Assembly: GCA_022825185.1 (NCBI GenBank)
Contig: JAJDYK010000072.1
Span: forward strand, 1-19,349
Reading direction: 5' to 3'
Length of the DNA stretch: 19,349 nucleotides
Source of the DNA: Candidatus Latescibacterota bacterium
GTDB taxonomy: Bacteria > Latescibacterota > UBA2968 > UBA8231
Every line of letters starts with the position of its first letter. Position 1 is the stretch's first letter. The position numbers and the translations under genes are program-made. Below, piece by piece: positions 7,919-15,615 of this stretch. The notes beneath the pieces were generated by a model. It was given only the letters and a program-made list of their open reading frames with translations, was not told the DNA's origin and did not search any database.

Positions 7919-8128
7919 ATGGCAGATCGCGAGAAGGGAACCGTAAAGTGGTTCAACGACGCGAAGGGCTTCGGATTTATCGAGCGCGAGAACGGCGAAG
8001 ATGTCTTCGTCCACCACAGCGCGATCCGGGCCGAGGGTTTCCGCACCTTGTCCGACGGGCAGCAAGTGGAGTTTGAAGTCGTTCAGGGCAAGAAAGGCCC
8101 AGCGGCTGAGAGCGTCGTAGCGCTATAG
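7919..8128 (+). CDS. Cold-shock domain protein (CspA family)
   Basis: The 69-residue product is a complete single cold-shock domain of the usual length. The RNP1 motif KGFGFI lies at residues 16-21 and the RNP2-like DVFVHHSAI at 28-36, after the family-typical KGTVKWFN start (6-13). Such proteins bind single-stranded RNA and DNA and act as RNA chaperones in the cytoplasm. ATG 7919 is preferred to the upstream TTG 7901 because AAAGGA (7905-7910) stands eight bases before it and the protein then starts as usual. A strong intrinsic terminator follows 19 bases after the stop. The next gene also encodes an RNA-binding protein, so the two may work in related processes. Confidence 0.96.
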   Translation: MADREKGTVKWFNDAKGFGFIERENGEDVFVHHSAIRAEGFRTLSDGQQVEFEVVQGKKGPAAESVVAL

Positions 8129-8147
8129 GCTTTGGCCTTATAAGTGC

Positions 8148-8188
8148 AAAAGGGGGTGATGTACACAGCATCACTCCCTTTTATTTTT
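8148..8188 (+). terminator. Intrinsic terminator after the cold-shock gene
   Basis: AAAAGGGGGTGATG (8148-8161) pairs with CATCACTCCCTTTT (8169-8182) over 14 bp with one G-U pair and a seven-base loop. It is followed by a T-rich tail (TATTTTT). The tail runs directly into the GGAG ribosome-binding site (8189-8192) of the next gene, so any read-through transcript would carry this hairpin next to that site. Confidence 0.85.
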
Positions 8189-8197
8189 GGAGTTTAG

Positions 8198-8464
8198 ATG
8201 AAGATTCGCGTTGATAATCTAGCTACTGAAGTCACCGAGGACGACCTCCGCACGCTGTTTGAGTTGTTCGGGGCCGTCGCCGCGGCTACCATTGATCCGC
8301 GCCGCCGCTGGGGCCAAATCGACATGCCCAGCAAGGCCGCGGCCCGCGAGGCCATCGACATGCTCAACGGGCAAAATCTCAAGGGACTTGACATGGTCGT
8401 CGAGGAAATGGCCGACCGGCCCACGCGCCCGCGCGGCAGGCCCCGCAGAGGCCGACGGCGCTAG
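8198..8464 (+). CDS. Small RRM-type RNA-binding protein
   Basis: The 88-residue protein is one RNA recognition motif followed by a basic tail. IRVDNL at 3-8 matches RNP2. RRWGQIDM at 36-43 sits where RNP1 (usually KGFGFVEM) belongs; the aromatic residues are largely replaced, which is common in divergent bacterial RRMs. The helix LRTLFELFG (17-25) is typical. Residues 75-88 are rich in Arg, Gly and Pro, as in the RNA-binding tails of cyanobacterial-type Rbp proteins. GGAG (8189-8192) lies five bases before ATG 8198. It probably binds RNA in the cytoplasm and may be produced by read-through of the cold-shock terminator. Only four bases separate its stop from the convergent ABC transporter gene. 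Confidence 0.85.
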   Translation: MKIRVDNLATEVTEDDLRTLFELFGAVAAATIDPRRRWGQIDMPSKAAAREAIDMLNGQNLKGLDMVVEEMADRPTRPRGRPRRGRRR

Positions 8465-8468
8465 CCCC

Positions 8469-10244
8469 TTACTCGTACCACTGAGCTTGTAGGCTAAACA
8501 AGCGACTGTACTCGCCGCCCTTGCGCATCAATGCCTCGTGCGTCCCTTGCTCGATGATCTGTCCGTTTTTGAGCACGAGAATTCGGTCGGCGGCGCGGGC
8601 CGCGCCCAGCCGGTGCGAGATCATCACTGAAGCCTTGCCTTTGGTCATCTCCCCAAAGCGCCGATAGACCTCGGCCTCGGCCTTGGGATCGAGTGCGGCC
8701 GTCGGCTCGTCCAGCACCACGAACTCAGCCGCCCGTGCCAGCGCCCGTGCCGTGGCCAGTTTCTGCCACTCACCCGTAGATAAGTCAGCCCCTCCTAGTT
8801 CCTTGCCCAGCAGGGCTTCGTACTGATCGGGCAACTCGGCGATAAACGACGCTGCGCCAGCTAGCTCGGCCGCCCGCTCGACAGAAATCGCTTGTCCCAA
8901 AGCCCCAAAGGCGATGTTGTCGCGCACGGGAAATTGAAAGCGCACAAAGTCTTGAAAAACCGCGGCAAAGAGCTTTCTGACCCGCTCTTGGGGATAGGCC
9001 AAAAGCGGCTTGTCCCCGAGCAAGACCCGTCCTCCTGTCGGCTGGTATAGCCCCATCATCAGCTTTACTAAGGTCGTCTTGCCAGCCCCGTTTTCGCCGA
9101 CTAGCGCGACGCGCTCGCCCGGCCGGATTTCTAGGTCGATGCCCGCGAGTACGAGGTCGCCGTCTGGATAGTGGAAGGATACCTGCTCAAAGCGCAGCGG
9201 CAGGTTTTTCAGGTCTTGGCCTGCGTCCGCAGCGCCTCGGGATGTTTGGGGTGCCGTCAGGTCGAGGAATTCGTAGAGATCTCCTAGATACAGGGACTCC
9301 TCGTGCAGGGTGTTCAAGGAGCGCATGATCCCGCCGAGCTGCCAAGAAAATTGCTGCACGGCCCGCGCCAACATGCCGTACTGGCCGATGGTGAGCTGCG
9401 CCCCGGCGACCAACCAGACGAGGATCGTCAGGCAGCCGATGTATCCCCAGCCGCCGATGCTGGAGGTCAGCCCGCCGAGCCAAGCCCGCTTGGCCTCCAG
9501 CCCGCGGCGCTCCGTGGCCAGCGCGACGGCTTTGTCGCGCCACGTATCGAGCAAGTGGTCGCGCAGCGTGAAGAGCCGCACCTCCATGGCTTGTTCGCGC
9601 TCGGTCAGTAATTCGCGGAAATAGGATGTCTCGCGGTATTGCGGCGTGCGCTCGCGATAGACGTAGTGCGTCTTTTTGCTGATCCACATCATCACCAACA
9701 CCCCTGGGACGGAGCCGATCAAGGTCAGCGGCCCCAAGGCCCAATGCCCGGTCAGCAGTACGCCTACGACCGCGACCATCCCCCCCAAGGTGCCGACCGT
9801 GTCTAGCGCCACGTTGAGCAGGCTGAGGAGCCGGCCGCTTAGGTCTTCGTTGGCCCGCTTGAGCGCGTCGTAGAACGCGGGGTGCTCGAAGTGGACTAAT
9901 TCGACTTTTTGCACCTTGTCCACGACTTGCCGCTGTAAGCGCACGCTGACTCGATCTTGGACATCTGTCTGCAAGACCGCCCGCACCATATCGAGCAGCA
10001 TGTGGGTGAAGAGCGTGGCGAAAAAGCCGCCGACCCAAGGCAGGGTTTGCAAAAAAGCCGCGCGGCCACCGCCCAGCCCGGCGGCGAGCTGATCGACGAT
10101 CCGCCCGGTGAGCCACAGCTCCACGGCCGGCAGCAGCGAGCCGATCAGCACGATGATGGCCAGCCCACCCGTTCCCCAGGGATGGACGCGGAGCACCTCC
10201 TTGAGGAGCGTGGGCAAGAGGCGTATCGCGCTCAGTCGCTTCAC
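8469..10244 (-). CDS. ABC exporter half-transporter, permease fused to ATPase (second gene of pair)
   Basis: The 591-residue protein has an N-terminal membrane domain (about 1-330, six helices expected) and a C-terminal nucleotide-binding domain. Walker A is GENGAGKT at 383-390, the Q-loop glutamine is Gln431, and the signature is LSTGE at 488-492. Walker B ends in Asp512 with catalytic Glu513, and the switch histidine is His544. I chose GTG 10244 because AGGAGG (10254-10249) lies four bases upstream and the codon overlaps the stop of the preceding gene in GTGA. This indicates translational coupling. The longer frame from 10553 would run far into the upstream gene. The two proteins share motifs and the C-terminal FSLQAQWY, so they are paralogs and probably form a heterodimeric exporter of a lipid, peptide or drug-like molecule. 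The signature is not the standard LSGGQ. Confidence 0.9.
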   Translation of the reverse strand: MKRLSAIRLLPTLLKEVLRVHPWGTGGLAIIVLIGSLLPAVELWLTGRIVDQLAAGLGGGRAAFLQTLPWVGGFFATLFTHMLLDMVRAVLQTDVQDRVSVRLQRQVVDKVQKVELVHFEHPAFYDALKRANEDLSGRLLSLLNVALDTVGTLGGMVAVVGVLLTGHWALGPLTLIGSVPGVLVMMWISKKTHYVYRERTPQYRETSYFRELLTEREQAMEVRLFTLRDHLLDTWRDKAVALATERRGLEAKRAWLGGLTSSIGGWGYIGCLTILVWLVAGAQLTIGQYGMLARAVQQFSWQLGGIMRSLNTLHEESLYLGDLYEFLDLTAPQTSRGAADAGQDLKNLPLRFEQVSFHYPDGDLVLAGIDLEIRPGERVALVGENGAGKTTLVKLMMGLYQPTGGRVLLGDKPLLAYPQERVRKLFAAVFQDFVRFQFPVRDNIAFGALGQAISVERAAELAGAASFIAELPDQYEALLGKELGGADLSTGEWQKLATARALARAAEFVVLDEPTAALDPKAEAEVYRRFGEMTKGKASVMISHRLGAARAADRILVLKNGQIIEQGTHEALMRKGGEYSRLFSLQAQWYE

Positions 10245-12049
10245 GACGCCTCCTGCTGGTACCACTGCGCCTGCAGGGAAAACATGCGCGCGTATTCTCC
10301 TCGGCGCTGCATCAGCTCGGCGTGTGTCCCCTCCTCCAACACCCGGCCTTGGCTCAGGACCAAGATCCGGTCGGCCACCCTCGCCGAGGCCATGCGGTGC
10401 GAGACGAAGACCGCGGATTTGCCCTCGCTCAGGGCCAAAAATTGGCGGAAGACCTCCAACTCGGCGCGCGGGTCGAGGGCCGCGGTCGGCTCGTCGAATA
10501 CGAGGACTTGGGCGTCGCGGAAGTACGCGCGCGACAAGGCCAACTTCTGCCACTGGCCGCGCGATAGATCCTGCCCGCCCTCAAAGTAGCGGCCCAGTGT
10601 GGTATTGTAGCGCTCGGCTAGGGACTCGATCAGCAGCGCACTGCCGCCCGCGGTTGCGGCCCGTTCCACTCGGGCCTGATTGGCGAGCGCCTCGGCTTGG
10701 CCATAGCCGATGTTTTCGCGCACGGTGCGCTGATATTGCACGAAGTCTTGGAAGACTGCGGCGCAGCGCTGGCGCAAGACCTGTGGGTCGATTTCGCGGC
10801 CATCCACTCCATTGTAGAGGACGCGACCCGCGCTCGGCTGATATAGCCCTAAGAGCAGCTTGATTAGGGTCGTCTTGCCGGCCCCGTTTTCGCCCACTAG
10901 CGCGAGTTTTTCCCCGGGCCGAAGCCGCAGATTGACCCCGCTGAGCACGAGTGGCCCGTCGCCATAGGTAAACCCCGCGTCCTCAATCGCGATTTCCAAT
11001 GGCGCGGCGGGCAGGGTTGTTTGGCCCTCCGGCTCGGGGGGCGACTCGACGAAGTCGCGCAAGTCGCGGATGTGGAGCGTTTGCTCAAAGACATCGCCCA
11101 TCTGGCGCAGCAGTTGGAAGAGCGTGCCTTGGAAGCGCGTGATGGCCTCGGCGAGGGCGAAAAAGCCCCCCAAGGTCAGGGTGCCATAGGTGGCTTGGTA
11201 GAGCAAGATGACCAGCGATAAGAGCGCCGAGGTGATGCCGCTCAGCCGCCCGCCGAACATGTAGCGCTGCTGGCGCAGGGTCAGCCGCAGGCGCTGCTGG
11301 CGGAGCGTTTGCGCCACCGCCTCCCAAGTGCGGACGAGGAGATCACCTAGCCCGTAGAGCCGGACTTCCTTGGCTGCGTCGCGGTCGGTCATCAGTTCGA
11401 CCAAGTACTCGGCGCGTCGCTGTTCGGGCGTCTGCTGGTAAAAGAGCGCGTAGATTTCGCGGCCCCGCCGAATTTGGGTGTAGAAAACCGGAGCCGTGCC
11501 CAAAAAGAGCACTAGCGGGATCGACCAGTGCCCGGTGGCAAACAGCGCGATTAGGGAGCACAGGACGACAAAACCTTCGAGCGCGACTGCGGCGTCGCGG
11601 AAGATGCCGTAGGCGCGGTAGTACGCAGCCTGCCGCGCCCGCTGCATGCGGTCGAAAAATTCTCGGCGCTCAAATGAGTCCAAGCCCACGCCGGCCGCTC
11701 GGTCGAGGACTTGCTCTTGTAGCTTCCAGCTAGTCTGTTCCCGTATGGCCGCGGCCGCGTGTTCCTGCACCGCATTCAGCACGGCTTCCAACATTTGCAA
11801 GCCCGCCAAGCCGGCTAGCAGCGGAACCACGGCGACGAACTGGTTCTCGCCTTGGCCGAAGGCGGCGTGGACGGCATCGACCAGCTCTTTGATCAGCAGG
11901 ATGCGCCCGGCCGGCAGCAGGGCCGCTAGGAATCGCCCGCTGACGTTTAGGAGCATGGCCGTGGGTGCGCCGCGCCACAGGATGCCGGCGAACCACATGA
12001 GGGCTTGGCGCACTTCGCGGGGATGAATGTTGGGGGCGTTTTGATTCAC
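10241..12049 (-). CDS. ABC exporter half-transporter, permease fused to ATPase (first gene of pair)
   Basis: The 602-residue protein combines an N-terminal membrane domain (about 1-335) with an ATPase domain. Walker A is GENGAGKT at 386-393, Q-loop Gln434, signature LSRGQ at 495-499, Walker B with Asp519 and catalytic Glu520, and switch His551. It therefore keeps the residues required for ATP hydrolysis, as does its partner, so neither site is obviously degenerate. GTG 12049 is the start: an in-frame stop lies seven codons upstream, no other start codon occurs between, and GGTGA stands seven bases before it. Its stop overlaps the start of the next gene by four bases. The substrate cannot be told from the sequence. 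It is divergent from the antiporter gene. Confidence 0.9.
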   Translation of the reverse strand: MNQNAPNIHPREVRQALMWFAGILWRGAPTAMLLNVSGRFLAALLPAGRILLIKELVDAVHAAFGQGENQFVAVVPLLAGLAGLQMLEAVLNAVQEHAAAAIREQTSWKLQEQVLDRAAGVGLDSFERREFFDRMQRARQAAYYRAYGIFRDAAVALEGFVVLCSLIALFATGHWSIPLVLFLGTAPVFYTQIRRGREIYALFYQQTPEQRRAEYLVELMTDRDAAKEVRLYGLGDLLVRTWEAVAQTLRQQRLRLTLRQQRYMFGGRLSGITSALLSLVILLYQATYGTLTLGGFFALAEAITRFQGTLFQLLRQMGDVFEQTLHIRDLRDFVESPPEPEGQTTLPAAPLEIAIEDAGFTYGDGPLVLSGVNLRLRPGEKLALVGENGAGKTTLIKLLLGLYQPSAGRVLYNGVDGREIDPQVLRQRCAAVFQDFVQYQRTVRENIGYGQAEALANQARVERAATAGGSALLIESLAERYNTTLGRYFEGGQDLSRGQWQKLALSRAYFRDAQVLVFDEPTAALDPRAELEVFRQFLALSEGKSAVFVSHRMASARVADRILVLSQGRVLEEGTHAELMQRRGEYARMFSLQAQWYQQEAS

Positions 12050-12125
12050 GTTTGAGTCACCGCTATTTCAATTAACGCACGAATGTGCACAATCACCACC
12101 CTTGGACGTTACGCATGAGCCTCTA

Positions 12126-12163
12126 GGTATGAGATGCTTCGACTCCGCTCCGCATCTCATACC
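12126..12163. repeat. Perfect 12-bp inverted repeat with 14-nt spacer, REP-like
   Basis: GGTATGAGATGC (12126-12137) and GCATCTCATACC (12152-12163) are perfect inverted copies around the spacer TTCGACTCCGCTCC. There is no T-run, so it is unlikely to be a terminator. It lies between the divergent starts at 12049 and 12229. The spacer resembles loop sequences of short dispersed palindromes in bacterial genomes, but no second copy is present in this window. Confidence 0.6.
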
Positions 12164-12173
12164 GCTTCTACTG

Positions 12174-12203
12174 TTGTGTACGTAGAACTTCTTGTATTAT
12201 AAA
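12174..12203 (+). promoter_or_regulatory. Candidate promoter of the antiporter gene
   Basis: TTGTGT (12174-12179) and TATAAA (12198-12203) are 18 bases apart. An overlapping TATTAT (12195-12200) is an alternative -10. Immediately downstream, ACGGA (12203-12207) and TCCGT (12211-12215) form a short inverted repeat at the expected transcript start. The leader to ATG 12229 would be about 20 bases. Confidence 0.35.
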
Positions 12204-12228
12204 CGGACAATCCGTAGAGACTTTACTT

Positions 12229-14784
12229 ATGCACAATGTAGCGCTCGATTTACTCATCTTGCTCGCCGGGATTTGGCTAGTGGCCGTGACCTTGCGGCCG
12301 CTGGGCCTGCCGACGGTGATGGGAGAACTGATCGTCGGGGTCTTGGTGGGGCCAGCGGTGTTCGGCTGGATTGAGCCGGACGAGGCCATTCAACTATTGG
12401 CCGAGATCGGCATCTTTTTTCTGATGTTCCACGCTGGGGTGGAGACCCAGCCCAACGAGTTTTTCGCCGCGCTCAAACGCTCGCTGGGAGTGGCGATTGC
12501 AGGGGCCGCAGTGCCCTTTGCCGTCAGCTTTGCCGTCGCCCAATTCTTTGGGTTGGATCTGGCCGCCTCCGTCTTCGTGGGGCTGATCATTGGAACGGCT
12601 ACCGCAGTCGTAATCACCCTAAAAAGCTTCAAGGACTTGGGGTTGACCGATACTCGCATTGCGCGGATCGTCGTCGCTAGTTGCATCATCAACGACCTTT
12701 TGACCTTGATCTTTTTTAGCTTAGTGATCGGCGCACTCTCCGGCGGCACCTTTGCCCCCATGGATCTAGCTGTCAATTTGGGCAAGGTGGTGGGGTTTTT
12801 CGCGGTCGCGCTGCTGTTGGGCACTTTTGTCTATCCCCGACTCACCCTGCCCTTCCGCGCCGAAGGTGGCAAGGGCTTCACCTTCGTGCTGCTGGCCGCC
12901 ATTGCCGCCGGCCTTTTTGCCGAGGCCATTGGGCTGCACATGATCTTGGGTGCCTACTTGGCGGGTCTTTTCTTTGAGGAGCGCGTCGCCCACCCCAACC
13001 TAGTCAAGGTGGTAAATGACCGCGCCTATGGCATTGCCTATTCGTTCTTAGGGCCGATCTTCTTCATCTCGCTGGGCTTTTCCATTTCGTTTGACATTAG
13101 CGCGGCGAGCGTGGCGTTTATCGCGCTCCTAGCCGTGACTGTCATCGCCGGGCAGGTGCTTAGTGCCGGTGGCATGGCGCTGCGCATTGGCATGCCTTGG
13201 CGAGAGGCGCTGACGGTGGGTGTGGGCATGTGCGGCCGTGCCGAGATGGCGTTTATCTTGGCTGCGCTGGCCTTGGCGCAAGGGGTGATCGGTCAGGAGA
13301 CCTTTACCATTTTGATCTTCACCGCGTTCCTGTTAAATCTCTTCACGCCGCTGGCGCTCAAGGGCTGCTCGGTCCTCCTGGAAGGCCGGGTGGCGCATGG
13401 AGGAGACACCCATCTCGGGGTGTTCCAGCTCGACAAGTTCAGTACCCCGCTCGTCGATGAAAACCCAGCCGAACACGCCCTGCCCGCCGTAGAGGACGCC
13501 GTGGTCATCTATGGGTACGGGCCAGAGGTCGAGACCCTAATAGAAGAGCTTGCGAGTCGGCACCTGCCAATGGTGGTAATCGAAGAGGACGAGGCGACGG
13601 CGCGGCAACTTCAGACAAGTGCTGATGTGCAGGTCGTACATGCGCACCTAGCGGCGGAAACGCTGGACCTGCGGCCGTTGACCAAGGCCAAGGCGCTGGT
13701 GGCCAACGGCTCTGACGACGACAACGCCCTGTTTGCGCTCAGTGCCCGCGAGGCCGGTTTTGCCGGTCCCATTGTGGCGATGATCGAGCATCCCCAGCGC
13801 CGCGGTCCCATGTTGCTGGCTGGCGCGACTGCGGCCTTTACTCCCAACCACGTTCTCGCTGCGGCGATCGCCGTCCGCGCCAGCGCGAGAATCGGGCCTC
13901 GGGTGGCGGGCGTGGAGTCGCTCGACTCGTTTCTCGAAGTGGCCGAGCTGCGCGTACACGACCAAAGCCCGCTCGCCAACCGCACCTTGGCCGAGACCGA
14001 GCTCTACACCCGGACCGGCGCCCACATCGTCGGGCAGTGGGCGGACGACGCGCTCGGCTCGCCGCCGGCCGCGGCGGAAAAGCTGGAGCCCGGAACAATT
14101 CTGGTGGCGGTTGGTGCGCCCGAGAGCATTCACAGATTAAACGACCTGTCGCGGCCGATTACCCAGCAAGGGCCGATTGTGGTGATTGGCTTTGCCGATG
14201 TCGGGCAGAAGCTGGTCGAGATTCTCCACGCCACGGGCGAGGATGTGCGGGTCGTCGATGAGGTCGAACGCGCCGGAGTCGATGTGGTCGGCGACGTGCT
14301 CGACGTGCGCGTCCTCGATCGCGCCGCCATTGCAGAGGCGCGGGTCGTCATCCTCGCCCTCGACAGCGACGGGGCCGCCCTGTTTGCCGCGGCGGTGGTG
14401 CGCGATCACGTCCCGGAGATTCCCCTGTTGGCCTGCGTGTCCCACGTTGAAAACGCCGACCGGGTGCAGCGGGCTGGCGCTGATTTTGCGCTCTCGGTCA
14501 GCCAGGTCGCCGGCCAGTTGCTGGTTCACCACGTCCTCGGGGAGACGGTTTCGCACAAGCCCCGGATCAAGATGGTCAAGCTGCGGCCCGGCCCCCTCGC
14601 CGGACGCCATCCCCTCGCAGCGCGCATCCGCGAGCGCACGGGCTGCTCGGTGGTGGCTGTCGAGCGGGCCGGCGACGTAATCATGGAAATCCCAGCCTCG
14701 TTGGTGCTCGAGCCCGAGGACGCGCTCTACATCTGCGGCACGCCCGCGGCCTTTGACCGCTACTACGAAGAATTTCCGACTTAG
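12229..14784 (+). CDS. CPA2-type cation/proton antiporter with two tandem RCK (TrkA) units
   Basis: The 851-residue protein has an N-terminal Na+/H+ exchanger-type membrane domain (about 1-390, 12 or so helices), which would exchange K+ or Na+ for H+ in the inner membrane. The ion-site pair is Asn155-Asp156 (SCIINDLL), and a conserved basic element GRAEMAF lies at 336-342. Two cytoplasmic RCK units follow. The first Rossmann fold starts at VVIYGYGPEV (425-434), with its C-terminal domain near 565-635. The second starts at IVVIGFADVG (650-659), with a RCK_C near 780-845. KefB/KefC-like proteins usually carry one RCK domain of nucleotide-binding type, so this doubled architecture is notable. 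The second fold has a degenerate glycine motif. The start ATG 12229 has only a weak GTAGAGA upstream, but the first helix begins at once. It overlaps the PhyH gene tail to tail by four bases. Confidence 0.9.
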   Translation: MHNVALDLLILLAGIWLVAVTLRPLGLPTVMGELIVGVLVGPAVFGWIEPDEAIQLLAEIGIFFLMFHAGVETQPNEFFAALKRSLGVAIAGAAVPFAVSFAVAQFFGLDLAASVFVGLIIGTATAVVITLKSFKDLGLTDTRIARIVVASCIINDLLTLIFFSLVIGALSGGTFAPMDLAVNLGKVVGFFAVALLLGTFVYPRLTLPFRAEGGKGFTFVLLAAIAAGLFAEAIGLHMILGAYLAGLFFEERVAHPNLVKVVNDRAYGIAYSFLGPIFFISLGFSISFDISAASVAFIALLAVTVIAGQVLSAGGMALRIGMPWREALTVGVGMCGRAEMAFILAALALAQGVIGQETFTILIFTAFLLNLFTPLALKGCSVLLEGRVAHGGDTHLGVFQLDKFSTPLVDENPAEHALPAVEDAVVIYGYGPEVETLIEELASRHLPMVVIEEDEATARQLQTSADVQVVHAHLAAETLDLRPLTKAKALVANGSDDDNALFALSAREAGFAGPIVAMIEHPQRRGPMLLAGATAAFTPNHVLAAAIAVRASARIGPRVAGVESLDSFLEVAELRVHDQSPLANRTLAETELYTRTGAHIVGQWADDALGSPPAAAEKLEPGTILVAVGAPESIHRLNDLSRPITQQGPIVVIGFADVGQKLVEILHATGEDVRVVDEVERAGVDVVGDVLDVRVLDRAAIAEARVVILALDSDGAALFAAAVVRDHVPEIPLLACVSHVENADRVQRAGADFALSVSQVAGQLLVHHVLGETVSHKPRIKMVKLRPGPLAGRHPLAARIRERTGCSVVAVERAGDVIMEIPASLVLEPEDALYICGTPAAFDRYYEEFPT

Positions 14785-15605
14785 CTGTTGGGTGGATAGG
14801 CCCGGAACAAGTCTCGCTGCGCTTCGGTGAAGCGAGCAAATGTCTCCGGGGTGATGTGCTGCTTTTCGTCCATAGTGGCGATGTTTTGCGACATCATCCA
14901 ATACGGTCCGTAGCCCACGTGCAGGGTTTTGCGCGTCTGCTCAGAGCGGTTGGTGAAGCCGCCGTGGCGCAAGTTTTCGGTGAAGAGAATCGCGTCGCCG
15001 GCTTTGACCTCTAGGCCGATCATGTCGGGGTCTTCGTCTGGGTCGTTGCTGTGGGGCGAGGGCAGGTTGGTCTTGTGCGTCCCCGGCACCACGCAAAAGG
15101 CCCCCTGTTCGTTGGTGCAGTCGTGGATGAAATAGACCATTCGCACCATCATGCAGTCGATGCCGTGGTCGGTGTAGCTGTAGCGGTACTTTTGGCTGGC
15201 TGAAGCGGTGCCGCCGTGGCAGCCGGTGGCGTTGCCCTGGTAGCGGATGCGGATCTCGGAGTTGTTGATCGTCGGCCGCTGTTTGACGATGCCGTGGATG
15301 TAGTTCATCGTCGGCTGGTGATCGAGCAAGATGTCAAAGGCCGGATTGGCGTTCCAGTAGTCTTCGATGATGAGGGTTTTGCCCTCGGCCCGCTCGCCGT
15401 TGGTGTGATAGCCGCGCTCGGGATTGGCGTGGTAGTTGGCTCCCCAGCCGCTTTGTTTGCGCGGCGGCTGGGTGACGTGCGCGAGCGCGTGTTCTTCCAG
15501 CTCATCAACGGCCTCGGCCAGCGCGGCCACTTGGGTCTCGTCTAGCAGGTTCTCAATGACGATGTAGCCCTGGCGGTCGAATTCAAAGGTTTCGATTTCG
15601 TTCAC
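14781..15605 (-). CDS. PhyH (phytanoyl-CoA dioxygenase) family protein with HxG in place of HxD
   Basis: The 274-residue protein has the PhyH fold markers GYIVIENLL near the N-terminus, FCVVPGTHKTN (170-180) and GDAILFTENLRHGG (203-216). Family members are Fe(II)/2-oxoglutarate oxygenases. The distal iron ligand would be His214, and Arg225 (or Arg220) fits the oxoglutarate-binding arginine. The proximal motif, normally HxD, reads His130-Gly131-Gly132, so the carboxylate ligand is absent; the nearest Asp is not in register. GTG 15605 is the start, with AGGAG (15616-15612) six bases upstream inside the stop region of the preceding amidohydrolase gene. The two genes are ten bases apart and clearly form an operon. 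The substrate is unknown, and hydroxylation should not be assumed. Confidence 0.85.
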   Translation of the reverse strand: MNEIETFEFDRQGYIVIENLLDETQVAALAEAVDELEEHALAHVTQPPRKQSGWGANYHANPERGYHTNGERAEGKTLIIEDYWNANPAFDILLDHQPTMNYIHGIVKQRPTINNSEIRIRYQGNATGCHGGTASASQKYRYSYTDHGIDCMMVRMVYFIHDCTNEQGAFCVVPGTHKTNLPSPHSNDPDEDPDMIGLEVKAGDAILFTENLRHGGFTNRSEQTRKTLHVGYGPYWMMSQNIATMDEKQHITPETFARFTEAQRDLFRAYPPNS

Positions 15606-15615
15606 GTGTTGCTCC

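Noticed and set aside
9187..10116. Leftward 309-codon frame within the second ABC gene
   Set aside because: Out-of-phase shadow of the membrane domain, low complexity and Arg/Ala-rich.
10108..10863. Rightward 251-codon frame antisense to the ABC genes
   Set aside because: Ser/Arg/Pro-rich shadow spanning the junction of two well-supported genes.
14137..14901. Leftward 254-codon frame antisense to the antiporter C-terminus
   Set aside because: The + strand gene there has clear RCK motifs; the antisense frame has no domain and reflects GC-biased codon use.
14781..15605. Confident call of a halogenase
   Set aside because: HxG alone is not enough; overall similarity is to general PhyH proteins, many of which seem to share HGG.
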